A stretch of 14,096 nucleotides of DNA, taken from an uncultured Clostridia bacterium (GTDB lineage: Bacteria > Bacillota > Clostridia > Oscillospirales > Acutalibacteraceae). Under the pieces are notes generated by a model. That model was given only the letters and a program-made list of their open reading frames with translations. It searched no databases and was not told the DNA's origin. Made by a program: the position numbers and the translations under genes. The DNA is taken from contig CANQIG010000029.1 in NCBI GenBank assembly GCA_947623765.1, positions 1 to 14,096 on the forward strand, in the 5' to 3' direction. Shown in pieces: positions 1-7,360 of the stretch (the first letter of the stretch is position 1; every line of letters starts with the position of its first letter).

Positions 1-64
1 ACTTAACCTTAACACAGGTTCTTCCTATTCGCTACCTTTTTTTCCTTTTCTGTTACACATCATT

Positions 65-97
65 GTAAACCCTACAAAACGGGTTTTACGATTTTTC
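65..97 (+). terminator. Possible weak terminator or operator-like inverted repeat
   Basis: GTAAACCC (65-72) pairs with GGGTTTTAC (81-89), leaving one unpaired T and an 8-base loop. A T-rich run (ATTTTTCCTT, 91-100) follows. The shape fits a weak Rho-independent terminator for a gene left of the window. The stem is short and AT-rich, and the repeat sits just upstream of the promoter at 99-127, so an operator is an equally fair reading. Confidence 0.3.
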
Positions 98-98
98 C

Positions 99-127
99 TT
101 GCAGTTTTGTGCGCAAAGTGATATACT
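99..127 (+). promoter_or_regulatory. Putative sigma-A promoter for tepA
   Basis: TTGCAG (99-104) and TATACT (122-127) are separated by exactly 17 bases. The -10 box is preceded by TGA at 119-121, giving an extended -10 (TGnTATACT). The -35 matches consensus at only three positions, which an extended -10 can offset. Transcription would begin near 133-135, leaving a leader of about 85 bases before the tepA ATG. Confidence 0.5.
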
Positions 128-218
128 GGTAAATGTAAAAGTTTGCCTTTTCGTTTCCGTATGTTTTGTTCTTTTCTGCGGAGAATAACAGCATCTTTGA
201 AAAAGGAGCCGTTCCCGC

Positions 219-980
219 ATGAAAGAAAACAGGAAAATGACCTATTCCCTGAGCGCGGAGGAATATGAGGATACGCCTTTAGAGGGGCAAAACGAACAGG
301 ATCGACGCATCCGGGAGACCGGGAGCGTCCTGACGCACGGAAAGAAGCATACTGTCCAGTGCCTGACGATCATCGGGCAGATCGAGGGGCATTATATCGC
401 GCCGTCGCAGAACAAAACGACGAAGTACGAACACGTGATCCCGCAGATCGTCGCCGTCGAGGAGGATCCCTCCATCGACGGGCTGCTGATGATCCTCAAC
501 ACGGTCGGGGGAGACGTGGAGGCCGGGCTGGCCCTCGCGGAGCTCGTCGCCGGGATGTCCAAGCCGACGGTATCGCTCGTTTTGGGCGGCGGACACTCGA
601 TCGGCGTCCCGCTCGCGGTCGCGGCGAAAAAGTCCTTTATTGCGCCGTCCGCCTCGATGACGATCCACCCGGTCCGGATGAACGGACTGCTGCTCGGCGT
701 TCCGCAGACGCTGGAATATTTTCAGCGTATGCAGGACCGCATCACGAATTTCGTGACGGCGAACTCCGCGATCTCGCACGACCGTTTCATGCAGCTTGCG
801 ATGAACACGCAGGAGCTCGTGATGGACGTAGGCACGGTGCTCGACGGGGACGAGGCGGTCGCTGAGGGACTGATCGACGCGCTTGGCAGTCTGCACGACG
901 CGATGGAGTGCCTCGATAAAATGATCGAAACGGAAAAGAAAAAGTCCGCCGCAAAATCAGCGAAGGCAAGAAAAAAGTGA
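219..980 (+). CDS. tepA: TepA-type ClpP-like serine protease
   Basis: This 253-residue protein belongs to the ClpP/crotonase-fold serine proteases, in the TepA (translocation-enhancing protein, formerly YmfB) branch found in endospore formers. In Bacillus subtilis the family is linked to protein export and to spore outgrowth. The core shows NTVGGDVEAG (94-103), the nucleophile region GGGHSIG with Ser127, and IHPVR with His150. The C-terminal stretch MDVGTVLDGDEAVAEGLID is also typical. There is no signal peptide or membrane segment, so it should be cytoplasmic. The N-terminal 35 residues are charged and variable, and the C-terminus ends in a Lys/Ala-rich tail. The ATG has a good SD (AAGGAG, 203-208, 10-base spacing). 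In Firmicutes tepA is commonly found just before the ftsK/spoIIIE gene, as here with uppP between them. Family assignment is firm; the substrate is unknown. Confidence 0.93.
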   Translation: MKENRKMTYSLSAEEYEDTPLEGQNEQDRRIRETGSVLTHGKKHTVQCLTIIGQIEGHYIAPSQNKTTKYEHVIPQIVAVEEDPSIDGLLMILNTVGGDVEAGLALAELVAGMSKPTVSLVLGGGHSIGVPLAVAAKKSFIAPSASMTIHPVRMNGLLLGVPQTLEYFQRMQDRITNFVTANSAISHDRFMQLAMNTQELVMDVGTVLDGDEAVAEGLIDALGSLHDAMECLDKMIETEKKKSAAKSAKARKK

Positions 981-984
981 ATGA

Positions 985-1002
985 AAACGGCTTTTGCCGT
1001 TT
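985..1002 (+). other. Short perfect hairpin after tepA
   Basis: AAACGGC (985-991) and GCCGTTT (996-1002) form a perfect 7-bp stem with a TTTT loop, five bases after the tepA stop. Only a short T stretch follows, so as a terminator it would be weak. It may instead act as a processing or attenuation element between tepA and uppP. Confidence 0.4.
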
Positions 1003-1051
1003 ACATATTGACGCGGGCCGAAATGCCGCCCGCCGAAAGGGGTACATAGTT

Positions 1052-1993
1052 ATGTCCGTATGGGAAGCGATCATCCAGGGTATCGTGCAGGGGGCGACGG
1101 AATTTCTTCCGGTCTCCAGCAGCGGCCATCTCTCTCTGGCACAGCACATCCTTGGCGTCGAGGTCGACAGCCTGCTCTTTGACATTCTGCTTCATCTTGG
1201 AACGCTGATCGCCGTTTTGGCGGTCTATTATAAGCTGGTCATCCGGTTGATCCGGGCCTTCGTTCTGCTCGTGAACGATGTGATCCACAAGCGGTTCCAG
1301 TGGTCCTCGATGGACCATGACCGCCGCCTTTTGATGATGCTCATCATCGGGCTGGTCCCGCTGTTCCTGCTATTCCTTCCGGTCCCGGGAACGGGAATGA
1401 AGCTGAAGGATTTCTCCGAGCTCTGGGCTTCGGATTCCAACATTTGGGTGGAGGGTTTCTCGTTCCTTCTGACGAGCATCCTGCTGTTCCTCGGGATCTG
1501 GGCGATCAACAACCAGCCGACGCATGAGGTCCGCCGGAAAGACGGTACCGTCAAAGAACTGCGCGGGAGAACGAAATACCACACGGTGGACGCGGTCTGC
1601 GTCGGCTTGACGCAGTGCGCGGCTGCGGTCTTTCCGGGCCTGTCCCGTTCCGGCTCCACGCTTTCGGCAGGTCTGCTGCGCGGCATCAACCAGCAGACTG
1701 CGCTGGACTACTCCTTTGTTCTTGGGATCCCCTCCATTCTTGCCGCTGCAGTCCTCACGGTCTTTGACGCGGTCGGGCAGGAGGTGACGATCGGCGCGGG
1801 CGCGATGGTCGCGGGCGTCGTGACCTCCGCCGTGGTGGGATTCCTCGCCATCAAGCTGCTCAAATGGATCGTCACGACGAACAAGCTCCATATCTTTGCG
1901 TTCTATACGCTGGCGCTCGGCGCTGTTACGCTGATCATCGCGATCATCGAATCCGTGACCGGCACGAATCTCTTTACCGGGATACCGCTCTGA
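1052..1993 (+). CDS. uppP: Undecaprenyl-diphosphate phosphatase UppP (BacA family)
   Basis: This integral membrane enzyme dephosphorylates undecaprenyl diphosphate to the monophosphate, recycling the lipid carrier for peptidoglycan and other wall polymers; family members confer bacitracin tolerance. The 313-residue protein opens with the family hallmark QGATEFLPVSSSGHL (about 10-26, Glu17 likely catalytic). It carries the second hallmark PGLSRSGST at 195-203, including Arg199. About eight hydrophobic segments cover the length. It is longer than many UppP proteins because of a hydrophilic insert around residues 150-180. The ATG at 1052 was chosen because the SD GAAAGGGG (1035-1042) lies just ahead and the hallmark starts ten residues in. 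An in-frame GTG at 977 would add 25 non-conserved residues and overlap the tepA stop. The gap from tepA is 71 bases. Confidence 0.96.
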   Translation: MSVWEAIIQGIVQGATEFLPVSSSGHLSLAQHILGVEVDSLLFDILLHLGTLIAVLAVYYKLVIRLIRAFVLLVNDVIHKRFQWSSMDHDRRLLMMLIIGLVPLFLLFLPVPGTGMKLKDFSELWASDSNIWVEGFSFLLTSILLFLGIWAINNQPTHEVRRKDGTVKELRGRTKYHTVDAVCVGLTQCAAAVFPGLSRSGSTLSAGLLRGINQQTALDYSFVLGIPSILAAAVLTVFDAVGQEVTIGAGAMVAGVVTSAVVGFLAIKLLKWIVTTNKLHIFAFYTLALGAVTLIIAIIESVTGTNLFTGIPL

Positions 1994-2006
1994 GGAGATG
2001 TTCCGC

Positions 2007-2032
2007 AGGGCCTTGGGAGGCCCTAGAAAGGA
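2007..2032 (+). promoter_or_regulatory. Hairpin abutting the ftsK ribosome-binding site
   Basis: AGGGCCT (2007-2013) and AGGCCCT (2018-2024) form a perfect GC-rich 7-bp stem with a TGGG loop. The ftsK SD (AGAAAGGA, 2025-2032) starts directly after the stem, followed by the TTG start at 2044. No T tract follows, so this is unlikely to be a terminator. It may affect ribosome loading or mark an mRNA processing point. Confidence 0.45.
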
Positions 2033-2043
2033 CTGTATACATT

Positions 2044-4833
2044 TTGGCGACAAAAAAACAGACCGGCGGCAAAAAGACCGCCGCGAAGACGAAAAATACC
2101 GCGCGAAGACCGGCAAAATCCTCGGGACAGGCGAAGCGCGAGATGAGCGCGGAGCAGATCCGCTTGCGCAACCAGATGGAAGCGGTCCTCTGGTTCGCGG
2201 GCGCGATCCTCTTCGGATGCCTCGCGTTTATCCCCGGGGACAATCTCTGGCGCATCCTGCATGATTTCCTCCGGGGACTGTTCGGGAACTGGGGGATCCT
2301 CCTCGCCGTGCTGATGGCGTACATTGCAATCGGGAAGGCGATGGAACGGCAGTATCTGCGCGGCGGCGCGCGGCTCGTTCTCATCATCCTGATCCTCGCG
2401 TTCTGGTGCGCGGCGGTCCATGTGTTCACGGCCGACGCCGAATTGGACGGTTTGGACTTTTTCGGGATCATCACAAAGCTCTACACCCGCGGCGTGCAGA
2501 CCGGCGGCGCCGGGTTGTTCGGCGGCCTGATCGGCGCGCCGATCGTCGCAGCGACAGGGCTGTTCTGTGCGCGGATCATCATCGTCATCCTGCTCTGCGT
2601 TTTTGTGATGCTGCTCACCGGGACGACGCTGATGCAGGTCTTCCGCGCAGTCTCCAAGCCCGCTGTGGCGATCCACGGTGCGGCCCAGCGCCACAGGGAG
2701 GAGCGGAGGATCCTCGAGGAGAACGCGGAAGCGGAAAACGAGGACGCTTTGCCGATGCATCCTGTCCGCGCTGCCGCGCCGGAGCAGGGGAAGCGGAGGT
2801 CCAGAAAAGCGGAAAAACTCGCGGGAGATAAAGCCTCCCGATTTATTTCCATGCGGGATGCAGATCCCGAAACCGAGTCTGTCATCATCCGCACGGAAGC
2901 GGACAGCGCGCCGGCGAAAAGCGAGTTCGGCAATACGGATCGTATCCTCTCCGCAAACAGCATCGTGCCGGATTTCTCCGTTCCCGCCGCGCCGATGGGA
3001 GCCGTCGAGTCGGCTGTTTCCACAGCGCAGGAAGCGGAAGGCTCCAAAGCGGAGCCGGAGCGCCCCGAGGAAGCGAACCGCTTTGAGACGGAGACGATCG
3101 AACCGGATCCGGCAACTGTGCCCCAACCCGTGACAGCAGCGGAAACTCCCGCGCAGAGTGAAACACCTGAAGCGTCGGAAAAGAAGGAAGAACCGCTGCC
3201 CGCGACCGACCGCCACGCGGCGGAGATCGCCGCAGACGCAGAGAAGGCGACCGCAGCATTTATGCAGAAGAAAGCCGAGGCGGACAAGCTGGAGGCGGCA
3301 AAGCCCGCGGAGATCCGCAGGGAGCGCCGGGAGTCCTCCTATATGTTCCCGCCGATCTCGATGCTGGCGGCAAGCAAAAAGGTTGACGCGAGCCTCGAGA
3401 CGGAGGAGCTTCAGTCGAACGGAAAGAATCTCGTGGAGACGCTCAAGAGCTTCGGCGTGCAGACCAAGATCCTCGATATCGCACGCGGGCCTTCCGTCAC
3501 GCGGTATGAACTGCAGCCCGCCGCCGGTGTGAAGATCAGCAAGATCACGAATCTCGCGGACGATCTCGCAATGAACCTCGCGGCGACCGGCGTGCGCATC
3601 GAAGCGCCGATCCCTGGCAAAGCAGCGGTCGGGATCGAAGTGCCGAATAAGACGAAAAGCGTCGTGCGGATGCGCGAGCTGATCGAGTCGAACAGCTTCG
3701 TCACCTCGCAGAGCCGTCTGACCGTGGCGCTCGGGCGTGACATCGCCGGGCAGGTCGTCGTGGCGGATCTCGCGAAGATGCCCCATGTGCTGATCGCCGG
3801 GACCACGGGTTCGGGCAAATCGGTCTGCATCAATTCGCTGATCGTCAGCCTGCTCTACAAATCCAGTCCGGACGACGTGCGGTTTTTGATGATCGACCCC
3901 AAGGTCGTCGAATTGGGGATTTACAATGGGATCCCGCACCTTCTGGTGCCGGTCGTCACGGACCCGCGCAAAGCGGCGGGCGCGTTGGGCTGGGCGGTCA
4001 ACGAGATGCTCAAACGGTACCGCATTTTCGCGGAAAACAACGTCCGCGACCTGAAAGGATATAATACCCTCATCAAGACCAGCCATGAACTGGACGAAAA
4101 CGGCGAACCGCTGCAGCCCATGCCGCAGATCGTCATCATCATCGACGAGCTTTCCGACCTGATGATGGCCGCCCCGAACGAGGTGGAGGACGCGATCTGC
4201 CGCTTGGCGCAGATGGCCCGTGCGGCGGGGATGCACCTCGTCGTCGCGACGCAGCGTCCGTCCGTGGACGTCGTGACCGGCCTGATCAAAGCGAACATAC
4301 CGAGCCGCATCGCCTTCGCGGTGTCTTCCGCCGTAGATTCCAGAACGATCCTCGACGGCGGCGGCGCGGAAAAGCTGCTTGGGGCAGGCGATATGCTCTT
4401 TTCTCCGGTCGGCGCGCAGAAGCCGATCCGCGTGCAGGGGTGCTTCGTCAGCGACGGCGAGATCGAATCGGTGGTGGATTTTGTCCGCAGTTCTAAGGAA
4501 GTCGATTACGACCAGGCTGTCGCGGAGGAGATCGAGCGCAATGCCCTCGCGGAGGGCGGCAAGGTCTCCGGCGGGGATGCCGAACCCGAAGGGGACGGAG
4601 ATCCGATGATGAATGAGGCCGTCAAGGTCGTCGTCGAGGCAGGACAGGCGTCTACGTCCCTCTTGCAGCGCCGCCTGCGGCTGGGCTACGCCCGCGCCGG
4701 ACGGCTCATCGACGAGATGGAGCAACTTGGGATCGTCGGGCCGCATGAGGGCTCGAAGCCCCGGCAGGTCCTGATGACCTACGCCCAGTGGCTGGAACGC
4801 AATATGCAAAAACCGGACGATCCGAATGGATAA
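2044..4833 (+). CDS. ftsK: FtsK/SpoIIIE-family DNA translocase
   Basis: This membrane-anchored, double-stranded-DNA-pumping ATPase moves chromosomes through a closing septum in division (FtsK/SftA role) or sporulation (SpoIIIE role). Its 929 residues begin with a Lys/Ala-rich tail, then about four membrane segments (roughly 46-64, 79-97, 109-129, 158-194). A Glu/Ala/Pro-rich linker runs from about 205 to 430, and the motor follows. Walker A is GTTGSGKS (586-593, Lys592) and Walker B is IIIDE (Asp701). A C-terminal winged-helix gamma domain (about 857-920), the module that reads orienting sequences, completes it. B. subtilis SpoIIIE is about 790 residues; the excess here is mainly linker. The upstream in-frame extension (1864-2043) lies inside uppP in another frame and is not family-like, so TTG 2044 with SD AGAAAGGA is preferred. 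Division and sporulation roles cannot be separated from sequence alone. Confidence 0.96.
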   Translation: MATKKQTGGKKTAAKTKNTARRPAKSSGQAKREMSAEQIRLRNQMEAVLWFAGAILFGCLAFIPGDNLWRILHDFLRGLFGNWGILLAVLMAYIAIGKAMERQYLRGGARLVLIILILAFWCAAVHVFTADAELDGLDFFGIITKLYTRGVQTGGAGLFGGLIGAPIVAATGLFCARIIIVILLCVFVMLLTGTTLMQVFRAVSKPAVAIHGAAQRHREERRILEENAEAENEDALPMHPVRAAAPEQGKRRSRKAEKLAGDKASRFISMRDADPETESVIIRTEADSAPAKSEFGNTDRILSANSIVPDFSVPAAPMGAVESAVSTAQEAEGSKAEPERPEEANRFETETIEPDPATVPQPVTAAETPAQSETPEASEKKEEPLPATDRHAAEIAADAEKATAAFMQKKAEADKLEAAKPAEIRRERRESSYMFPPISMLAASKKVDASLETEELQSNGKNLVETLKSFGVQTKILDIARGPSVTRYELQPAAGVKISKITNLADDLAMNLAATGVRIEAPIPGKAAVGIEVPNKTKSVVRMRELIESNSFVTSQSRLTVALGRDIAGQVVVADLAKMPHVLIAGTTGSGKSVCINSLIVSLLYKSSPDDVRFLMIDPKVVELGIYNGIPHLLVPVVTDPRKAAGALGWAVNEMLKRYRIFAENNVRDLKGYNTLIKTSHELDENGEPLQPMPQIVIIIDELSDLMMAAPNEVEDAICRLAQMARAAGMHLVVATQRPSVDVVTGLIKANIPSRIAFAVSSAVDSRTILDGGGAEKLLGAGDMLFSPVGAQKPIRVQGCFVSDGEIESVVDFVRSSKEVDYDQAVAEEIERNALAEGGKVSGGDAEPEGDGDPMMNEAVKVVVEAGQASTSLLQRRLRLGYARAGRLIDEMEQLGIVGPHEGSKPRQVLMTYAQWLERNMQKPDDPNG

Positions 4834-5725
4834 GAAAAAACGCATCCGGAAATGGGTGATCCGAGCTGTCCTGATAGCGGCTGTGCTGCTCATGGCGGTC
4901 GGCTATCTCCCCTTCGGGAAGACGTTCTGGCGCGGTGCCTTTGGCGCGTTCGGACTCTCCCATTTTACGGACGGGCTCTCCGAAGACGCGGTCCATATCC
5001 ATGTGATCTCCGTCGGAAAGGCGGACGCGATCCTGATCGAGAGCCCCGAAGCGGATCTTCTGATCGACACGGGAACGGAGGACGCTGCGGAAACAGTGCT
5101 CCGGTACCTGCGGGCGCGCAGCGTGGACGCGCTGGACGCCGTCTGGATCTCTCATCCGGACAGCGACCACATCGGCGGCCTTGCTGCGGTACTGGGAAGC
5201 GTGCCGGTAGACAGGGTGTTCTTCTCTCCAACGGCGGAGGTTCCCGAGCGGTTTCGCGATCTTCCGGACCTGTATTTCCCAACGGCAGGGGAACACTTTG
5301 CGTACGGTTCGTTTTCGCTTGACGTTCTCGGGCCTGTCGCGGTCTATCCCGATCCGAACGATAATTCGCTCGTGCTCCGCCTCCTGTGCGGGAAGCGCTC
5401 CGTGCTGTTCTGCGGCGATATGGAGGAGAAGGCGGAACGGGATCTGCTCGAAAGCGGGGCAGCGCTCTCCGCAGACGTTTTGAAAGTGGCGCATCACGGC
5501 AGCGATACGTCCACTTCCGAAGCGTTCCTGCGCGCGGTTTCGCCGACATGGGCCGTCATTTCGAGCGGCGAAGACGGAAATCTTCTGCCGCGCAACACCG
5601 TCCTGAAACGTTTGCACGACGCCGGGGTCGCGGTATACCGGACAGATCTCGACGGCTCGGTGGTTTTTTCGATCGAAAACGATACGATAAAGATTCTCAC
5701 GGAAAACGGAGGTTTACAGACTTGA
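4826..5725 (+). CDS. Membrane-anchored ComEC-type MBL-fold hydrolase
   Basis: This 299-residue protein is a stand-alone metallo-beta-lactamase-fold domain of the ComEC/Rec2 C-terminal type. A basic N-terminus (DKKKRIRK) precedes one hydrophobic helix (about 9-27), suggesting an anchor with the catalytic domain outside the membrane. The fold is marked by LLIDTGTE near residue 70, metal-binding HPDSDH (110-115), CGDME (Asp198) and VAHHGS (His223/His224). The first motif reads H-P-D-S-D-H, as usual in the ComEC group, instead of HxHxDH. Relatives are thought to be nucleases or phosphodiesterases; the substrate here is unknown. It lacks the channel domain of full ComEC. The start overlaps the ftsK stop by 8 bp (ATGGATAA) and the stop overlaps the next gene by 4 bp, so all three are probably translationally coupled. 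Confidence 0.88.
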   Translation: MDKKKRIRKWVIRAVLIAAVLLMAVGYLPFGKTFWRGAFGAFGLSHFTDGLSEDAVHIHVISVGKADAILIESPEADLLIDTGTEDAAETVLRYLRARSVDALDAVWISHPDSDHIGGLAAVLGSVPVDRVFFSPTAEVPERFRDLPDLYFPTAGEHFAYGSFSLDVLGPVAVYPDPNDNSLVLRLLCGKRSVLFCGDMEEKAERDLLESGAALSADVLKVAHHGSDTSTSEAFLRAVSPTWAVISSGEDGNLLPRNTVLKRLHDAGVAVYRTDLDGSVVFSIENDTIKILTENGGLQT

Positions 5726-5943
5726 AACAGCTGATCATCGACCGATTTGACGGAACGTACGCCATTTGCGAGGACAAAGACCGCGCTTTCTTTGCGATCG
5801 AGCTGGGCGAGCTGCCCGCGAACACGCGCGTGGGAGACGTTCTCATGATCTCCGACGATGGCGAGCTGCGCGTGGATGCCGAAGAAACGGAACGCCGCAG
5901 GAGCCGGATCGCGGAGAAGCAGCGCAGACTGCTGAATCAGTAA
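5722..5943 (+). CDS. DUF3006 domain small protein
   Basis: This 73-residue protein (after a TTG start read as Met) matches the DUF3006 family: an N-terminal beta-rich part with DRFDGTYAICEDKD, then a GDVL turn, then a charged helical tail rich in Arg/Glu. No signal peptide or membrane segment is visible. Its function is not established. DUF3006 genes are often encoded directly behind ComEC-type metallo-beta-lactamase proteins, and that arrangement is repeated here, suggesting a partner or regulatory role (inference). The TTG at 5722 is supported by a strong SD (GGAGG, 5708-5712, 9-base spacing) and by the TTGA overlap with the previous stop. The longer in-frame extension back to 5386 lies inside the upstream gene and is not family-like. 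Confidence 0.87.
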   Translation: MKQLIIDRFDGTYAICEDKDRAFFAIELGELPANTRVGDVLMISDDGELRVDAEETERRRSRIAEKQRRLLNQ

Positions 5944-5968
5944 TTTATCCTGGACTGGGAGGGTCGGC

Positions 5969-6982
5969 ATGAATCGACTGGCATATATCTTGCGCTGCAT
6001 TCTGCACATGGACTATCGCGGGCTTTTCCAGACCGTCGGAGAGGCACACAGGGCGTGCGGCAAAAACAGGATCTGGCTGTTCTTTGATATCGTGCAGTGC
6101 GGCTTCCGCTACGGTGCAGGATACAAGGACTATCTTCTCTGCGCCTTCTACGACCTGAACGACGCGCAGCGCGCCACGTACGTCACACGGGGGATCAACA
6201 ATTCCATCGTCAGCCGCCTCAACGACCCCGCGTACTATTCGATCTTTGACAACAAACTCGAATTTTACAAACGGTTTGCGGACTATCTCCACCGCGACTG
6301 GCTCGATCTCTCCAAGACCACGGAGGAGGTATTTGCCGCCTTTCTCGAGAAGCACCCGACGGTCATCGTGAAGCCGGCGGATGCCTCCTGCGGGATCGGC
6401 GTCGAAAAGCTCTCTCTGGACAGCTTTGCAGATGCCGGCGAGATGTTCCGGGACATCCGGGAAAAAGGCGCGGCGATCGTCGAGGAGGCGGTCGTGCAGC
6501 ACCCAGAGATGAACCGGCTGAACCCGGGCTCTGTCAATACGATCCGCGTCTATACGGTGCTTGTAAACGGGGAAGCGCACGCGGTCTATGCCTGCGTGCG
6601 GATGGGGAACAGCGACCGACCTGTGGACAACATCAACGCGGGCGGGATGTACTCCCCGGTCGATCTCGAAACGGGGCGCGTGACGTGCGCGGCCTGCGAC
6701 AAGCAGCGCATCGTCTATGAGGTCCATCCGCGGAGCGGCTGCCGGATCGAAGGCTTCCAGATCCCGTTCTGGAAGGAATCGATCGCGCTTTGCTGTGAGG
6801 CGGCCCATGTGGTACCGCAGATGGGCTATGTGGGATGGGACGTCGCAGTCACGGAAAACGGGCCTCTTTTCATCGAGGCGAACAATATGCCCGGCCACGA
6901 CGCGTTCCCACAGATGCCCTTACAGGCCCCGGACAAGATCGGCATTCTCCCGGTGTTTCAGAAATACATTCCCGGGCTTTAA
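5969..6982 (+). CDS. Sugar-transfer-associated ATP-grasp protein
   Basis: This 337-residue protein matches the ATP-grasp subfamily associated with sugar transfer (PF14397 type), often found in exopolysaccharide or surface-glycan loci. Visible elements are an N-terminal helical region, VIVKPADASCGIGV with Lys135 as probable nucleotide-binding lysine, NTIRVYT in the middle, and the C-terminal metal-binding motif FIEANNMPGHD with Glu303 and Asn305. ATP-grasp enzymes join a carboxylate to an amine or thiol through an acyl-phosphate; the substrates of this subfamily are not known. The ATG has a close SD (GGGAGG, 5957-5962). The gap after the DUF3006 gene is only 25 bases, so it may be read from the same transcript. 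No glycosyltransferase gene is adjacent in the window, which is less usual. Its last 63 bases overlap the end of an opposing gene. Confidence 0.85.
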   Translation: MNRLAYILRCILHMDYRGLFQTVGEAHRACGKNRIWLFFDIVQCGFRYGAGYKDYLLCAFYDLNDAQRATYVTRGINNSIVSRLNDPAYYSIFDNKLEFYKRFADYLHRDWLDLSKTTEEVFAAFLEKHPTVIVKPADASCGIGVEKLSLDSFADAGEMFRDIREKGAAIVEEAVVQHPEMNRLNPGSVNTIRVYTVLVNGEAHAVYACVRMGNSDRPVDNINAGGMYSPVDLETGRVTCAACDKQRIVYEVHPRSGCRIEGFQIPFWKESIALCCEAAHVVPQMGYVGWDVAVTENGPLFIEANNMPGHDAFPQMPLQAPDKIGILPVFQKYIPGL

Positions 6983-7360
6983 GTCCCCGGCGAGGCGCAC
7001 ACAGACGCGGCATACCGCGCAGGCGGGAGCCGTGAGCGCGTACCAGACTATGGAGAACGGCAGGCAGATCTGACCGAAGAAGTTCAGGGGAAGATGGGAA
7101 TAGTCCCAGACGCTGAGACGGAAAATGCGGTTCACCACGACGCCGAAGATGAGCTCCACGGCGGTGATGACGGCAGACCCCGCCGCGCAGCGCAGGGACA
7201 ACCGCTTATTCGCCAGCTTTTCACAGCAGATCCGGTTGATAAGCACCATGCAGATCCCGCCCGCCAGAGCCATGGAGGTATGCGTGCGGCCGCGCCAGAG
7301 CATTTCGATGGTCGGGTATACACAGCACCCGAAAAGAAATATCATTCCGTTTTTCTTCAT
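6920..7360 (-). CDS. CmpB-type putative ABC transporter permease, small membrane protein
   Basis: This 146-residue minus-strand protein resembles the ABC_trans_CmpB family (PF06541, formerly DUF1113). The clearest signature is VWDYSHLPLNFFGQICLPFS followed by IVWYAL (about 83-108), with NRIF just before it. Hydrophobic segments lie near 5-18, 28-43, 57-76 and 91-115. Family names mention ABC transport, but no ATPase partner or substrate is known and none lies nearby. A purine-rich stretch (AGGAAAAGAGAG, read on the minus strand just upstream of 7360) could serve as the SD. It is the only minus-strand gene in the window. Its last 20 or so residues are coded opposite the conserved end of the ATP-grasp gene and look unconserved. 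No convincing promoter was found in the divergent gap. Family call is good; biological role is unknown. Confidence 0.8.
   Translation of the reverse strand: MKKNGMIFLFGCCVYPTIEMLWRGRTHTSMALAGGICMVLINRICCEKLANKRLSLRCAAGSAVITAVELIFGVVVNRIFRLSVWDYSHLPLNFFGQICLPFSIVWYALTAPACAVCRVCVRLAGDLKPGNVFLKHRENADLVRGL

Larger units (their letters stand above)
1..218. other. AT-rich leader upstream of tepA
   Basis: This non-coding stretch is clearly richer in A and T than the genes that follow. Bases 1-64 contain pyrimidine runs but no recognisable gene or structure. It then holds an imperfect inverted repeat (65-89), a likely extended -10 promoter (99-127), and the tepA Shine-Dalgarno site AAGGAG at 203-208. 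The end of any upstream gene lies outside the window, so whether the left part is a 3' or 5' untranslated region cannot be told. Confidence 0.6.

Noticed and set aside
977..1051. GTG start extending UppP by 25 residues
   Set aside because: The extension is not family-like and lacks a good SD, whereas ATG 1052 has one and places the conserved motif at the usual distance from the N-terminus.
1864..2043. 60-residue N-terminal extension of the translocase
   Set aside because: It lies inside the uppP reading region in a different frame and is Arg/Asp/Tyr-rich nonsense; TTG 2044 has its own SD.
2023..4893. 956-residue open frame on the minus strand opposite ftsK
   Set aside because: It is a shadow of strong codon bias in a GC-rich gene: composition is Arg/His/Asp-rich, no family is recognisable, and it runs fully antisense to a conserved translocase.
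5386..5721. Upstream extension of the DUF3006 frame
   Set aside because: It overlaps the catalytic part of the MBL gene in another frame and has no family resemblance; TTG 5722 has a strong SD and a 4-bp overlap.
7006..7019. CGCGG-CATA-CCGCG palindrome as a terminator for the ATP-grasp gene
   Set aside because: The stem has only five pairs, no T tract follows, and it lies within the CmpB coding region, where GC-rich short palindromes are common.
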